Below the pieces are notes generated by a model that made no database searches, had not been told where the DNA came from, and saw nothing but the letters and a program-made list of their open reading frames with translations. Shown here piece after piece: positions 48,395 to 57,500 of a stretch of 64,000 nt of DNA; positions within the stretch are counted from its first letter, which is position 1, and every line of letters begins with the position of its first letter. The DNA comes from Legionella lansingensis (GTDB taxonomy: Bacteria > Pseudomonadota > Gammaproteobacteria > Legionellales > Legionellaceae). The DNA is taken from assembly GCF_900187355.1 (NCBI RefSeq), contig NZ_LT906451.1, positions 2,582,001 to 2,646,000 on the forward strand. The letters are read 5' to 3'. Position numbers and translations under genes: made by a program.

Positions 48395-48781
48395 CTATGC
48401 AACCAAATCCAGAACCTGGTAGCCAACAACTGCGGTGGCAGCAATCGCCCCAGTAATTTTTAACATCTTGGTGAGAAAGTTGGCACTTACCATATTTCCC
48501 AAAGAATGGTACACCTGATCATTTGCAGCGTTCTTTTCATTTTTCTCTTGTGTAACCATTAATTCAGCAAGGTCGAATAAAGGCTTTTCACCATAAAATC
48601 CTGCCCACCAACCTTCAATCCAGTGTTCGTATTCTTGAGTGCCTTCGCGATATGGGTTTGCTTCTTCACCAATCTCAGCCAGGGCACACTCATAACCATA
48701 AGCGTAGCATTCTTCAAGATTTGGGTGTTCAATGTTGAAGCGTAGCTTTATGTCTGGTAACAACGAAGTTGTATCGTTCAT
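48395..48781 (-). CDS. RMF-like domain protein with C-terminal membrane segment
   Basis: In this 128-residue protein, residues about 25-62 read GY-x12-PY-x9-W-x2-GW. E. coli ribosome modulation factor has GY-x12-PY-x8-W-x2-GW, so the match is close. Instead of ending there, the protein continues with a helical linker and a hydrophobic C-terminal helix (about 104-125, FLTKMLKITGAIAATAVVGY). It could be a membrane-attached RMF-like protein or an unrelated lineage protein with a chance match. The gene is monocistronic and upstream of the convergent SseB-like gene. Confidence 0.55.
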   Translation of the reverse strand: MNDTTSLLPDIKLRFNIEHPNLEECYAYGYECALAEIGEEANPYREGTQEYEHWIEGWWAGFYGEKPLFDLAELMVTQEKNEKNAANDQVYHSLGNMVSANFLTKMLKITGAIAATAVVGYQVLDLVA

Positions 48782-48991
48782 CTTGGTACCCCCTTCTAGC
48801 GTCTTCCAATACGCTATCTTTATTTTCAGTTAAAAGTGCTTTTCCTTTTAGCCAACCAGCACTTCATTAATCCTCATTCTACGACTACGAACCTCTTCGT
48901 GCCTTTGAATGCCCCTTTTTTACTCTTTCTTGACAAAATTGTTACTTAGACTGTGATCGCTTAACAAATGAGTTTCTCATTCATAATGCAT
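48782..48991. other. Intergenic gap between pdxH and the RMF-like gene
   Basis: This 210-base gap has no ORF. A small perfect palindrome AATGAG-TTT-CTCATT lies at about 48966-48980, just past the pdxH stop, and may mark the pdxH transcript end. The promoter of the RMF-like gene should lie next to 48782. Confidence 0.4.
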
Positions 48992-49639
48992 TTATGGTGC
49001 CAATCGACAATGAACCCATTGTCCCTTCTTCTTGTAATAAAAGATTCTGTCGTGAAGTCTGTTATCGCGGCCTTGCCAAAATTCAATTTCATCTGGAATA
49101 ACAAGGTAACCACCCCACTGTTTTGGACGTAGTAGGGGTTTTTGTCCATATGTTGCAATGAGCTTATTCAACGCTTCTTCAAGGCTGCTTCTATCTGGAA
49201 TCTCCTGACTTTGTACGGAAACGATAGCACTTAACTGACTACTTCGTGGTCGTGAATAAAAATAGTTATCGGACTGTTTTTTGCTGGTACGTTTGACTCG
49301 ACCGCGGATCCGAACTTGGCGAGCCATCCCGGGCCAGTAAAAATTTAGCGCGGCATAAGGCGTATGAGCGAGTTGTAATGCCTTGGTACTTTGATAATTT
49401 GTATAAAAAATAAAAGCCTCATGCTCTAAGCCTTTGAGCAAGACAACGCGCGAATCGGGGAAACCTCTGTCATCTACAGTGGAGAGAACCATCGCTGTGG
49501 GATCAGTCGTCTCTCCAGGTAAGACCTCCTCGAACCATTGTTTGAATTGCGCAATAGGGCAATCAGCTACTGATTCTTCTGATAACGATAACTCACCATA
49601 TTCGCGACGGATATCTGCCAAGGTCTGCCAATGATTCAT
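48992..49639 (-). CDS. pdxH: Pyridoxamine 5'-phosphate oxidase
   Basis: This FMN enzyme oxidises PNP or PMP to pyridoxal 5'-phosphate. It shows ATAxRGxP-like [18 protein letters not shown] near residue 52, [13 protein letters not shown] near 78, [11 protein letters not shown], and the C-terminal [17 protein letters not shown]. It has 215 residues, the expected length. It lies 104 bases downstream of the glycosyltransferase-like ORF on the same strand. Confidence 0.96.
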   Translation of the reverse strand: MNHWQTLADIRREYGELSLSEESVADCPIAQFKQWFEEVLPGETTDPTAMVLSTVDDRGFPDSRVVLLKGLEHEAFIFYTNYQSTKALQLAHTPYAALNFYWPGMARQVRIRGRVKRTSKKQSDNYFYSRPRSSQLSAIVSVQSQEIPDRSSLEEALNKLIATYGQKPLLRPKQWGGYLVIPDEIEFWQGRDNRLHDRIFYYKKKGQWVHCRLAP

Positions 49640-49743
49640 TTCTTATTCCGCCTTCGGTTTTGTTTTAGGATTGAAAATCTTAATCGAAGAGAGCTGTTTT
49701 TGACATACAAAAAAATCGGTGTTTTGATTGTCAAATGAATATC

Positions 49744-50502
49744 CTATATTTTGTTTCCTAAGTTGATTTTTTCTACTGCTTCTTTAGCCTGTTTCAAAAG
49801 TTCATCCTTTATTGCATTATCATGCAATCTCTCCTCTCCTCCAGCATGTGTCTGATCTAACCCAGATAAAACGTTGTCTTTTGTTTCATTAAAATCCAAA
49901 TGTCCATGTCCTGATGCTTCTAAGAAATCTAAAAAATGTATGCCAGGCATCATCACAAGTCGTTCATCATTTGGACTTGGCGGCTCGCCCCCATAAAATT
50001 CTTTTAGATTTCTAACCAAGGAAGCATGAAAATTTTTTCTTGTATAAGAATCTATACCAAATATGTGAATATCTGGGGCAGTCTTATCGTTATGATGGCC
50101 AAATAGGTGTGTTGTAGAAATGATTAGGGAACCGTTCTTGTTTAGGAAAAAAACATCTGTATCTGAATACAACCCTTCGTCTTGAACCATATTCGTCATT
50201 CTTAAAAGATCTGAAGCAAAAACAGAATCCTTCGCATTCTTAGTTAACTTTACCTTTCCAAGAATATTCTGAATAAGGGTAACAAGATAAGGATCATCTT
50301 TTTTGTCAGACAAACAATCATCAATGACTTTTATTTTAACCCCATGCTCAGATAATTCTTTTATCTTGTCGCTGGAACCAGCCAAGCATTTTTCGTTAAT
50401 AAAAAATATAAGACTATCATCAGGCCTAACTTTTCTTTGGAAAAGGAGGCGATTATGAATTTTGTCCGGAATGATTCCATCAGTGAACCCAAATTTTTGC
50501 AT
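49744..50502 (-). CDS. Putative DxD glycosyltransferase, candidate secreted effector
   Basis: This 252-residue soluble protein has no signal peptide. Residues 96-116 read ASDLLR...YSDTDV. This is the pattern of GT-A glycosyltransferases of the toxin/DXD-sugar type, where ASDxLR binds the nucleotide and DxD binds metal. The C-terminal 30 residues are rich in Glu, Lys and Ala (EERLHDNAIKDELLKQAKEA), like many Dot/Icm signals. It is divergent from the 1651-residue ORF. I infer a host-directed or envelope glycosyltransferase; there is no proof of secretion. The ATG lacks a clear RBS. Confidence 0.6.
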   Translation of the reverse strand: MQKFGFTDGIIPDKIHNRLLFQRKVRPDDSLIFFINEKCLAGSSDKIKELSEHGVKIKVIDDCLSDKKDDPYLVTLIQNILGKVKLTKNAKDSVFASDLLRMTNMVQDEGLYSDTDVFFLNKNGSLIISTTHLFGHHNDKTAPDIHIFGIDSYTRKNFHASLVRNLKEFYGGEPPSPNDERLVMMPGIHFLDFLEASGHGHLDFNETKDNVLSGLDQTHAGGEERLHDNAIKDELLKQAKEAVEKINLGNKI

Positions 50503-50597
50503 GTTTATTTAATGGGATAGGCATGATTACTTCTTAGAGTTCTATTTGTCTACTCATTATAACCGCCTGCAGAAAAGCGCTATAGGATAAAAATTAA

Positions 50598-50679
50598 GTC
50601 TTTGCGAGCGCTAGCGAAGCAACCCAGATCGATCGTTTGCACAAAGAATATAGATTGCTTTTTGTTCGCAATAACGGCA
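50598..50679. repeat. Dispersed TTGCGAGCG...GCAATAACG intergenic repeat
   Basis: The segment runs TTTGCGAGCGCTAGCGAAGC to TGCTTTTTGTTCGCAATAAC with imperfectly complementary ends. It has the form of short dispersed repeats found throughout Legionella and other gammaproteobacterial intergenic DNA. I found no other copy in this window. It does not code. Confidence 0.5.
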
Positions 50680-50727
50680 ATAAAAAAGTTTTGTCCTGTG
50701 CAAATGCAGAAATAAAAAAATAAATTC

Positions 50728-50760
50728 CTTAATGTTTCCTTAAGGATAATCTTGTACTAT
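50728..50760 (+). promoter_or_regulatory. PmrA-type tandem box and -10 element before the large ORF
   Basis: CTTAAT (50728-50733), GTTTC and CTTAAG (50739-50744) fit the PmrA half-site YTTAAK repeated with a 5-base spacer; in Legionella the consensus is written cTTAATatT in tandem. The site overlaps the -35 position of a -10 TACTAT at 50755-50760, the arrangement of PmrA-activated promoters. PmrA controls many Dot/Icm effectors. Confidence 0.65.
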
Positions 50761-50792
50761 TAGCATGCGGAAATGCATACTTAAGAAACAGG

Positions 50793-53700
50793 ATGATTGA
50801 ATACTTACGACGATTATGGGGATTAGGTGGATTAATCGATGGTTTTAAAGAGCGCGATATCGCACGCCTCTTAAAGAATCTAAGGGAAAAAATTCTCACT
50901 ACTCTTCAGCAGACCTATTTTAGTCATTATGCAAAACCTTTTTTTGCCGTGGTGAACAGCGAAGGAGAGCCTTTTACCGACTTTGCCAATGAACCCAAGC
51001 AAATCATCCAAATCAAGCAATTGCTGAATGCCATCTATCACGCACAATTAGCCTTTAAAGATTTACAATCCGTTAATCTGAGCAATATAAACGAATTATT
51101 CGAAGATGTTGGAAAATCTTGGGAAGCGCTAGACCATGCCTACAAAGCTAGCCAACTTATAACGCATCTTGATATTGATTTTAATGAAATTCTTGGTAGT
51201 GAAATCAAACAACAAGTCATCCAAATCTTTGCACAAATAATAAAACATACCGACAAGAATACTAATGCAGCTGTAGAGTTCACATCCGCTCTGAAAGATA
51301 ATGCAGATTGGTTCCAGATCATCACACGAGTAAAGGCTCATATCGATAAGCATACCCGTTCAACTGCAGGGCTCACATCCTCCTTGAAAGATTATCCTGT
51401 TGGTTATAATGCAGGCTGGTTCTCTGGCGTTGCCATCGATCAAATGAGGCCTAATGGGGGAAATTACGATTATGATTTCCTTGCACATTTTGGAGCTGTT
51501 TTACCTGGCTATATCCAACAGTTAACGCTTAAGCTGCAGGAATTTGCCCCACAAATTTCTACTTATCAACCAACCATTGATAAGGCGAAACTTGGGGACT
51601 TACAAGAATCAGCGTTTAAATTATTAAAGTCTATAGAAAATCTCCAGAGTGGTGATATTTTTATCTCATTTAAGGCATTGAATTACATAAAGATCATTCG
51701 ACATATCTTTACTCTCTCCATGAGCACTTTGGAGCAGATTGGTTACATGAATGAATCTTCCCAGGAGGTCGTTCGGTACAATTTAGGACAGTTAAAACAT
51801 GTTTACTTACCCGCTTTATTTGCTTTAGTTGATCGACTTGAGGATCAGGCCCTACTTCGTCCCGGTACACTTACAACCCCTTTAATGAACCAAATTAAAC
51901 CCTGGTACGAGCTTCTAGGAGTCTATGCTTCTACAATTGTCAATTTCTCGGCAAAGGGAAAGGAATTATTAACCCTGGATGATTCGCGTTTTAATGAAGC
52001 TCGGCTTGAACAAACCCGACAACGCATTTCTACTGCACAATGGGATTTAACAAAACACAATATAGCCGAGCAAGCACTTAACGATTTCTTTGAGGTTATT
52101 GAAGATTCTTCATTTGCAGGATATTCCCTTTTGAATTTGCCAAAAGAAGACAAGCAATTTTTGGCCAATAAATACCAATTCTTGCACCCCTACATGAAGA
52201 TTATTGCTCCAGAATTGGCCAATCTTATTCTCAGGGACTTATCAGAAGAAAATACTTGGGGCCGCCAAATCGTGAGACCATGGCACTGGATTAAACGTCA
52301 AGCTGGCCCTCTAGCTCTCACCACATTAATCGCTATAAAAGCAAAGTTGCAGACCGAGCTATCCAAGGACAAGGCTACGCATCTATTTCATATTAAACTG
52401 AATAAAGACATTTTGCGTTTTGTAGAAGAGTCTGAAAAGCATGTCTGTCCTTACTCTGGCGAGTTACCCGATGCAACCTTTAACGAAGCAAAAATTTTAG
52501 GCATTGACCCAACGTCTTCTGTGCAACGACTCGCGTTTCGGCAGACGCCAGCAGGTTTCTCACTAAGCAATCCCGATGATTTAACACTTGAGCAAGCAAG
52601 AAAATTGCATGCGTATCATAAGACTCAACATTTAAAACTTATAAGAGCACAAGGCGCATGGAATAAGTTTATAAAGCTATTAGCACACGAAAACGTCTAT
52701 TCTGGCGAGAACATTGAACTATTACTCTATGGTGAAGATATTAATTCAGCAAGAAAAGCTAAGTTACTTCGCTTGTATCGCCAATTTCAGCCTTATTTTC
52801 TAAAAAGCTTTACTGACTCTGATCGAGCTAAAGCGCAAGATCAAGCTATCATCGCGAGCTTGTCTGAAAAACCCTTACTGATGACGAGAGCTCCAAAAGC
52901 AAATTTAGCTACAGCTCATTTCTTTACTCAACAGCGCATTGATCTGGTTAACGCCCTATTCATCTCTTTAGAACCGTTTAAAACCGTTCATGCTAAAAAA
53001 GCCAAAATTTATGCCAAGGTGGCTGAAAAAAAATATATTTCCGAGGTAAACGCCACGATATTAAGCCCAGATTATACAACCAACCCAAGAGCTCATTTCG
53101 CACTCAAACATACGGAGTACTCTAAGACCATTGCAGAGTATAGGGCTTCTTTAATTCGATTGCTAGGGGATGACTATGACCTCTCTTTGATGTCCATCAC
53201 TTCATTCGATAAATTGGATACAAGCAAACTAGACAAAAAACCTTATCTTATAAAAGATGATCAAGGCAAATATCAAATTTGGGGATATAAAGAAAATAAA
53301 TGGCAACTTACAGATATTGGCGATTTAGAGATTGACTTTGCATGGAAAGAGGGTCAAACCGTCTTCATTTCACCTAAAGATGAAATTTACAGTACATTAA
53401 AAAAAGCACACACCCGATTGCTAGATGTTTTCGGTAAAACCTTTAAAGAAAGATGCATACCCGCTGCTACAGGCATTCCTTTTCCTGAATTGATGGACCA
53501 GAAAACAGCTCTAATTGAACCAAAACAAGTCATCGGGATAAAACGAATTTTTAATAGTCTTTATCATCTTGAAAACGTTTGTCTTGAACTTGAAAAATTA
53601 GATGACCATAGTATAAAGCTCGTTTACCTTCGTCATCTCCTTCTGGTCAAAGGACATGCACAAGAGTTACTTGAATTAGCTAAAGAATTAGCAACTGACC

Positions 53701-55748
53701 CACACTTCTCCCTCTTAGCTACGGAGTTAAAAGACAAGGCGTTGATGGTATACAAGACCTTCATGGAGCAAAAGGAAACGTATGCTGTAGATAGCGAAGA
53801 AGTGCACCTACCGGAACCACAATACGAAGGTAAAAAGATAAAATATGGTAGTCTTTGGCATACACTGCATACATTTATGCTTGTGCCTGAGCATATTGAA
53901 GCCACCTTGCATAACCAACCGCTTTCGGCAGAAAGCAAATTGAGAGTCAATACCCGCACCAAGCAGATTACAATCAATATCGAACGCATCATTGAGGATT
54001 CAAATTCTTATTTTAAGCTATTCCTCGACAGCCCTACGATGTATAGCCTTTACAAGGAATTGCAGCAAAAACTTAACGATTTTACTACCACCTCTCGTAC
54101 AGCGGTGCTCTCGCATTTGGAAGAGTTAAACACAGATTTGTTTGTGCGCATGCTCATAGAAGCGGATCAATGGGAAGACAAATTAGGATTAACACCAGGA
54201 CTGTTGGCTGGCCCCTTGAAAGCGCTTTTGGATGAGTTCTATAAAGGGTTATTGGACCCTCTTAAGTTAGGATCTCAAGACCACATTTACTTTATAAGCA
54301 CCCTTGTCCCTATCTGCCATCGAATTGAAGCAGCGCTTGCCCGGCAAAAAGCGGCGCAACGACGATTGCTGCCACCCGAATTGGCCCATGTCAAAGTGCT
54401 AACTCATGAACTCGATACGAGAAATTACAACTTACCCAACGTGTCTCTGCGAGATAGGTATGTTTTAATCAAGAACCTGTTTGATGCCATCAACAAATAT
54501 AATGATATCGTGCATGGCCATTCTTCTCTCTCACCGTTAGCGATAAGCGTCGTAGAAAAACGTCTTGCCAAGCTCTATAAAGCAGCAGCACCCATTTTGA
54601 ATGAAGCATATAAAGAACTGAGATTAGCACCTGAGCCGGTAGATAAAAAAGACAAAACCATTGAAACGTTTCTGCGCGACAGTCTCAAGCAAAGTATCGC
54701 TGATAGAACCATTCAACCGGAGCAGGATCCGGCCATAGTCACCTTCGTAAACATTGCACCCCGATCAGGAGAAAAATCAGACCCAACTTCATCTGAACCT
54801 TCTGCGACGACAGGAAATACTCCACAAGAAGCAAAAGATTCTACAACCAGTATTGTAAAATTGGTGAATGCAGTCCTACTTCATTACAAAGGTTTACAAC
54901 ATTCCACCCAGTTTGAAATAGATACAACCGAGGAAAGAATAGCCTACCTGGAAAAGCTAAAGATTAAACAGCAAGAAGCAAGCAAAAAATTTATTGCCGA
55001 GTACACTAAAAAAGCCTATGAAAAACAATTTAAGGCATTAACTTCAAGATATATCGGTCTCTTGCATATGAGAGATGAGTATAATCAAGCCCTAAAAACT
55101 TATCTGAAAGCTGAAACTGATATGATACTGCGACAAGCCCAAGATGCTCAGGATATCGATAAGGCTGTTGTCATGCTATTAGAAGCAGCAACAAAACGGT
55201 TTGATCGGGCCAATTTTGCAAAATATCAACAGCTGGAAGCTATCCGCGCCTGTCTAAGCCAATTTGACACCTATTTCACTGATGTGCAACCCCTTGTCAA
55301 TAAAGGGGAAGCGTTCTTTGAAAATAAAACGACCTTATTAAAAAAGATTGATATCATTACTGAATTAAAAAGGATAGCCGGCAGTGATAAATCCGTAGAC
55401 GATCGCATAGAAGCGATTAAAACAGCGATTACAACAAAAACAAAAATTAATGAAGTGTCCTTCCAGGTTGATATGCTTGCACATCAGCATTATGATACCT
55501 TGACTTTTGCCTGGTTAGCCCAATGCATCGTCTCTTTGCTATCCACATTGGGGATCTACACCCCTAAAGATAAAGCTCTGACTGAACGCCTGCAGCGAGC
55601 AGTAGAGAACCCAAGCTCTCTGGGCCTATATCGCTTTGGTTGGTTTAGTCGAAGAAATGATGACGCTCGTACGTATGAATTACCTCCTCCTATTCTTCCT
55701 GACTCAGATCACGAAGATCCACATCCTGTTGGCCTCTCTAGCGTATAG
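50793..55748 (+). CDS. 1651-residue helical protein, candidate Dot/Icm effector (SdhA/SidH-like)
   Basis: This very large, soluble, mostly alpha-helical protein has no signal peptide and no enzymatic motif that I can see. EPKQIIQIKQLLNAIYH (67 onward) is echoed by EPKQVIGIKRIFNSLYH (909 onward), with similarity extending on both sides, so a domain of about 120 residues is probably duplicated. A short tandem repeat (DK-T...TS-LKD...NA-WF) lies at 151-174 and 183-210. A low-complexity Ser/Thr/Pro linker is near 1330-1360. Size, architecture and the PmrA-type promoter recall the Legionella vacuole-integrity effector SdhA and SidH; the relationship is my inference. The ATG has an immediately adjacent AGG and no optimal RBS. 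Confidence 0.6.
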   Translation: MIEYLRRLWGLGGLIDGFKERDIARLLKNLREKILTTLQQTYFSHYAKPFFAVVNSEGEPFTDFANEPKQIIQIKQLLNAIYHAQLAFKDLQSVNLSNINELFEDVGKSWEALDHAYKASQLITHLDIDFNEILGSEIKQQVIQIFAQIIKHTDKNTNAAVEFTSALKDNADWFQIITRVKAHIDKHTRSTAGLTSSLKDYPVGYNAGWFSGVAIDQMRPNGGNYDYDFLAHFGAVLPGYIQQLTLKLQEFAPQISTYQPTIDKAKLGDLQESAFKLLKSIENLQSGDIFISFKALNYIKIIRHIFTLSMSTLEQIGYMNESSQEVVRYNLGQLKHVYLPALFALVDRLEDQALLRPGTLTTPLMNQIKPWYELLGVYASTIVNFSAKGKELLTLDDSRFNEARLEQTRQRISTAQWDLTKHNIAEQALNDFFEVIEDSSFAGYSLLNLPKEDKQFLANKYQFLHPYMKIIAPELANLILRDLSEENTWGRQIVRPWHWIKRQAGPLALTTLIAIKAKLQTELSKDKATHLFHIKLNKDILRFVEESEKHVCPYSGELPDATFNEAKILGIDPTSSVQRLAFRQTPAGFSLSNPDDLTLEQARKLHAYHKTQHLKLIRAQGAWNKFIKLLAHENVYSGENIELLLYGEDINSARKAKLLRLYRQFQPYFLKSFTDSDRAKAQDQAIIASLSEKPLLMTRAPKANLATAHFFTQQRIDLVNALFISLEPFKTVHAKKAKIYAKVAEKKYISEVNATILSPDYTTNPRAHFALKHTEYSKTIAEYRASLIRLLGDDYDLSLMSITSFDKLDTSKLDKKPYLIKDDQGKYQIWGYKENKWQLTDIGDLEIDFAWKEGQTVFISPKDEIYSTLKKAHTRLLDVFGKTFKERCIPAATGIPFPELMDQKTALIEPKQVIGIKRIFNSLYHLENVCLELEKLDDHSIKLVYLRHLLLVKGHAQELLELAKELATDPHFSLLATELKDKALMVYKTFMEQKETYAVDSEEVHLPEPQYEGKKIKYGSLWHTLHTFMLVPEHIEATLHNQPLSAESKLRVNTRTKQITINIERIIEDSNSYFKLFLDSPTMYSLYKELQQKLNDFTTTSRTAVLSHLEELNTDLFVRMLIEADQWEDKLGLTPGLLAGPLKALLDEFYKGLLDPLKLGSQDHIYFISTLVPICHRIEAALARQKAAQRRLLPPELAHVKVLTHELDTRNYNLPNVSLRDRYVLIKNLFDAINKYNDIVHGHSSLSPLAISVVEKRLAKLYKAAAPILNEAYKELRLAPEPVDKKDKTIETFLRDSLKQSIADRTIQPEQDPAIVTFVNIAPRSGEKSDPTSSEPSATTGNTPQEAKDSTTSIVKLVNAVLLHYKGLQHSTQFEIDTTEERIAYLEKLKIKQQEASKKFIAEYTKKAYEKQFKALTSRYIGLLHMRDEYNQALKTYLKAETDMILRQAQDAQDIDKAVVMLLEAATKRFDRANFAKYQQLEAIRACLSQFDTYFTDVQPLVNKGEAFFENKTTLLKKIDIITELKRIAGSDKSVDDRIEAIKTAITTKTKINEVSFQVDMLAHQHYDTLTFAWLAQCIVSLLSTLGIYTPKDKALTERLQRAVENPSSLGLYRFGWFSRRNDDARTYELPPPILPDSDHEDPHPVGLSSV

Positions 55749-55749
55749 A

Positions 55750-56412
55750 ATGATATATAAACAATATTTCATCTTAATTTTTTTACTAGGACTGATCATG
55801 CCCTCTACGTACGCATTAGAAATTGTTACTCTTGAAGATAATAAGCATAAGCAAATTCTGACTACCCCCACCAAGACGGTTGCTTTTCCTTTAAGCGCGG
55901 AAGATTTAGCGTTGATTGAGAATATGAAGAAAAAATTATTTGAACTCGGTGGCGTCGGGCTCGCCGCGCCGCAAGTCAATCATAATAAACAGATTATCGC
56001 TGTTTTCATTCCTGAGGAAGCCGCCCTGCTCAGAAATAATGTTCACCCTTATCCAATGCATATTCTAATCAATCCCTCTTATGAAAGCGTTGAAAGTACC
56101 TCTAAAGTAGCTGATTATGAAGCCTGCTATTCTGTAAGCAGCAAAGCAGGCAAAGTGCCGCGTTATCAACAAATTGTTTTGAATTTTTATGATGAACACG
56201 GCAAAAAGCATCAAACAATAGAAAGCGGATTTTATGCCAGAGTCCTGCAACATGAAATTGATCATCTTAAAGGCATTTTAATTACCGATCGTCTCACATC
56301 CGATTGTGTCCAAGGCAGCGTCGAAGAGATGATGGCCATGCGTCGTAATGAATTAACTGAGAGTCAGAGAGCGGTGTTTGATGAGGTAGTCAAAAAAAAG
56401 TTGAAGAAATGA
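55750..56412 (+). CDS. Deformylase-like protein with N-terminal signal peptide
   Basis: This is a 220-residue deformylase-fold protein. I use the ATG at 55750, two bases after the stop of the large ORF, because residues 1-22 (ending IMPSTYA) form a clear Sec signal; earlier in-frame ATGs overlap the large ORF. The motifs are GVGLAAPQ (68-75), EACYS (124-128, with C126 in the metal position but Gly and Leu of EGCLS changed to Ala and Tyr) and QHEIDH (H168, E169, H172). Metal binding should be kept. Exported deformylases are unexpected, since formyl-Met is normally removed in the cytosol. Its substrate is unknown. Confidence 0.75.
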   Translation: MIYKQYFILIFLLGLIMPSTYALEIVTLEDNKHKQILTTPTKTVAFPLSAEDLALIENMKKKLFELGGVGLAAPQVNHNKQIIAVFIPEEAALLRNNVHPYPMHILINPSYESVESTSKVADYEACYSVSSKAGKVPRYQQIVLNFYDEHGKKHQTIESGFYARVLQHEIDHLKGILITDRLTSDCVQGSVEEMMAMRRNELTESQRAVFDEVVKKKLKK

Positions 56413-56425
56413 GAGAGAACGCGCA

Positions 56426-56516
56426 ACCGAATTACCGTGGCTGGACCACGGTATCCAGCAATCTTCAATGAACTATGGATACCGTGGTCAAGCCACGGTA
56501 ATTCGGTTTTTTTTGC
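56426..56516. repeat. ACCGTGG repeat, double copy (copies 3 and 4)
   Basis: CGAATTACCGTGG (56428-56440) and CCACGGTAATTCG (56493-56505) form the outer arms. Between them lie an ACCGTGG-CTGGA-CCACGGTA hairpin and a second TACCGTGG-TCAAG-CCACGGTA hairpin (56479-56500) joined by CAATCTTCAATGAAC. Eight Ts follow (56507-56514), making a terminator for the deformylase-like gene. Confidence 0.8.
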
Positions 56517-56568
56517 TTTCAAAGAGATAGCGAGATGCAAATAAGATTCAGAAGGAACTTATATTGTC

Positions 56569-57444
56569 TTACCAACCAGTCACCTCTGCAATAGCATCCC
56601 CCAAATCAGCAGGAGAACGAACCGTCTTTACGCCTGCCGCTTCAAGAGCCGCAAACTTTTCTGCCGCAGTCCCTTTTCCACCAGCAATAATTGCACCGGC
56701 ATGTCCCATACGCTTACCCGGAGGAGCTGTAACGCCGGCGATGTAAGAAACAACGGGTTTGCTTACATTCGATTTGATAAATTCGGCCGCTTCTTCTTCT
56801 GCGGAACCGCCAATTTCTCCCACCATAATAATGGCCTCCGTTTGCGGATCTTTTTCAAACAAAGCTAGCGCATCAATGAAACTGGTACCTGGAATGGGAT
56901 CTCCACCGATACCAATACATGTACTTTGACCAAAACCCTTGTCTGTTGTTTGCTTGACGGCCTCATAGGTTAGCGTACCAGAGCGAGAAACAATGCCTAC
57001 TTTCCCGGGAAGATGAATCGATCCAGGCATAATACCAATTTTGCATTCACCTGGGGTAATGATTCCTGGGCAATTGGGACCGATTAACCGAGCTTGAGTA
57101 TTGTTTTCCAAGTACACTTTAACCTGTAACATATCAAGAACAGGAATGCCTTCCGTGATGCAAACAATAAGCTTAATACCCGCGTCAGCTGCTTCAAGAA
57201 TGGAATCTTTGCAGAACGGCGCCGGAACATAAATAACACTCGCATCTGCTCCTGTTTCTCTTACGGCATCACGAACGGTGTTAAACACTGGAAGACCAAG
57301 ATGTTTTTGTCCACCCTTTCCAGGAGTCACCCCACCCACCATGCGAGTTCCATAAGCAATGGCCTGCTCAGAATGGAACGTGCCTTGCTTGCCAGTAAAA
57401 CCTTGGCAAATTACTTTTGTTTGTTTATTTACTAATACACTCAT
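56569..57444 (-). CDS. sucD: Succinyl-CoA synthetase, alpha subunit
   Basis: With SucC it converts succinyl-CoA to succinate with substrate-level phosphorylation. The CoA-binding Rossmann domain begins [19 protein letters not shown]; the phosphohistidine lies in [13 protein letters not shown] near residue 246. It has 291 residues, the usual length. It is the last gene of sdhB-sucABCD here and is followed on its 3' side by repeat elements. Confidence 0.97.
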   Translation of the reverse strand: MSVLVNKQTKVICQGFTGKQGTFHSEQAIAYGTRMVGGVTPGKGGQKHLGLPVFNTVRDAVRETGADASVIYVPAPFCKDSILEAADAGIKLIVCITEGIPVLDMLQVKVYLENNTQARLIGPNCPGIITPGECKIGIMPGSIHLPGKVGIVSRSGTLTYEAVKQTTDKGFGQSTCIGIGGDPIPGTSFIDALALFEKDPQTEAIIMVGEIGGSAEEEAAEFIKSNVSKPVVSYIAGVTAPPGKRMGHAGAIIAGGKGTAAEKFAALEAAGVKTVRSPADLGDAIAEVTGW

Positions 57445-57500
57445 TGCTAGCCTCGAATTTTGTATATAAAGTGCTTATTTGAAAGCTTCCCAACTAATCA

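Larger units (their letters stand above)
50503..50792. other. Divergent regulatory region with repeat and promoter elements
   Basis: This 290-base region separates two divergent genes. Leftward, a -10 TATAAT (plus 50556-50561) serves the glycosyltransferase-like gene. The middle holds a dispersed repeat. Rightward, the PmrA-type site and a -10 TACTAT (50755-50760) lead to the large ORF. Confidence 0.5.

Noticed and set aside
50793-55748. RTX or adhesin-type giant protein
   Set aside because: There are no glycine-rich calcium repeats, no Ig-like beta repeats and no signal peptide; the protein is helical throughout.
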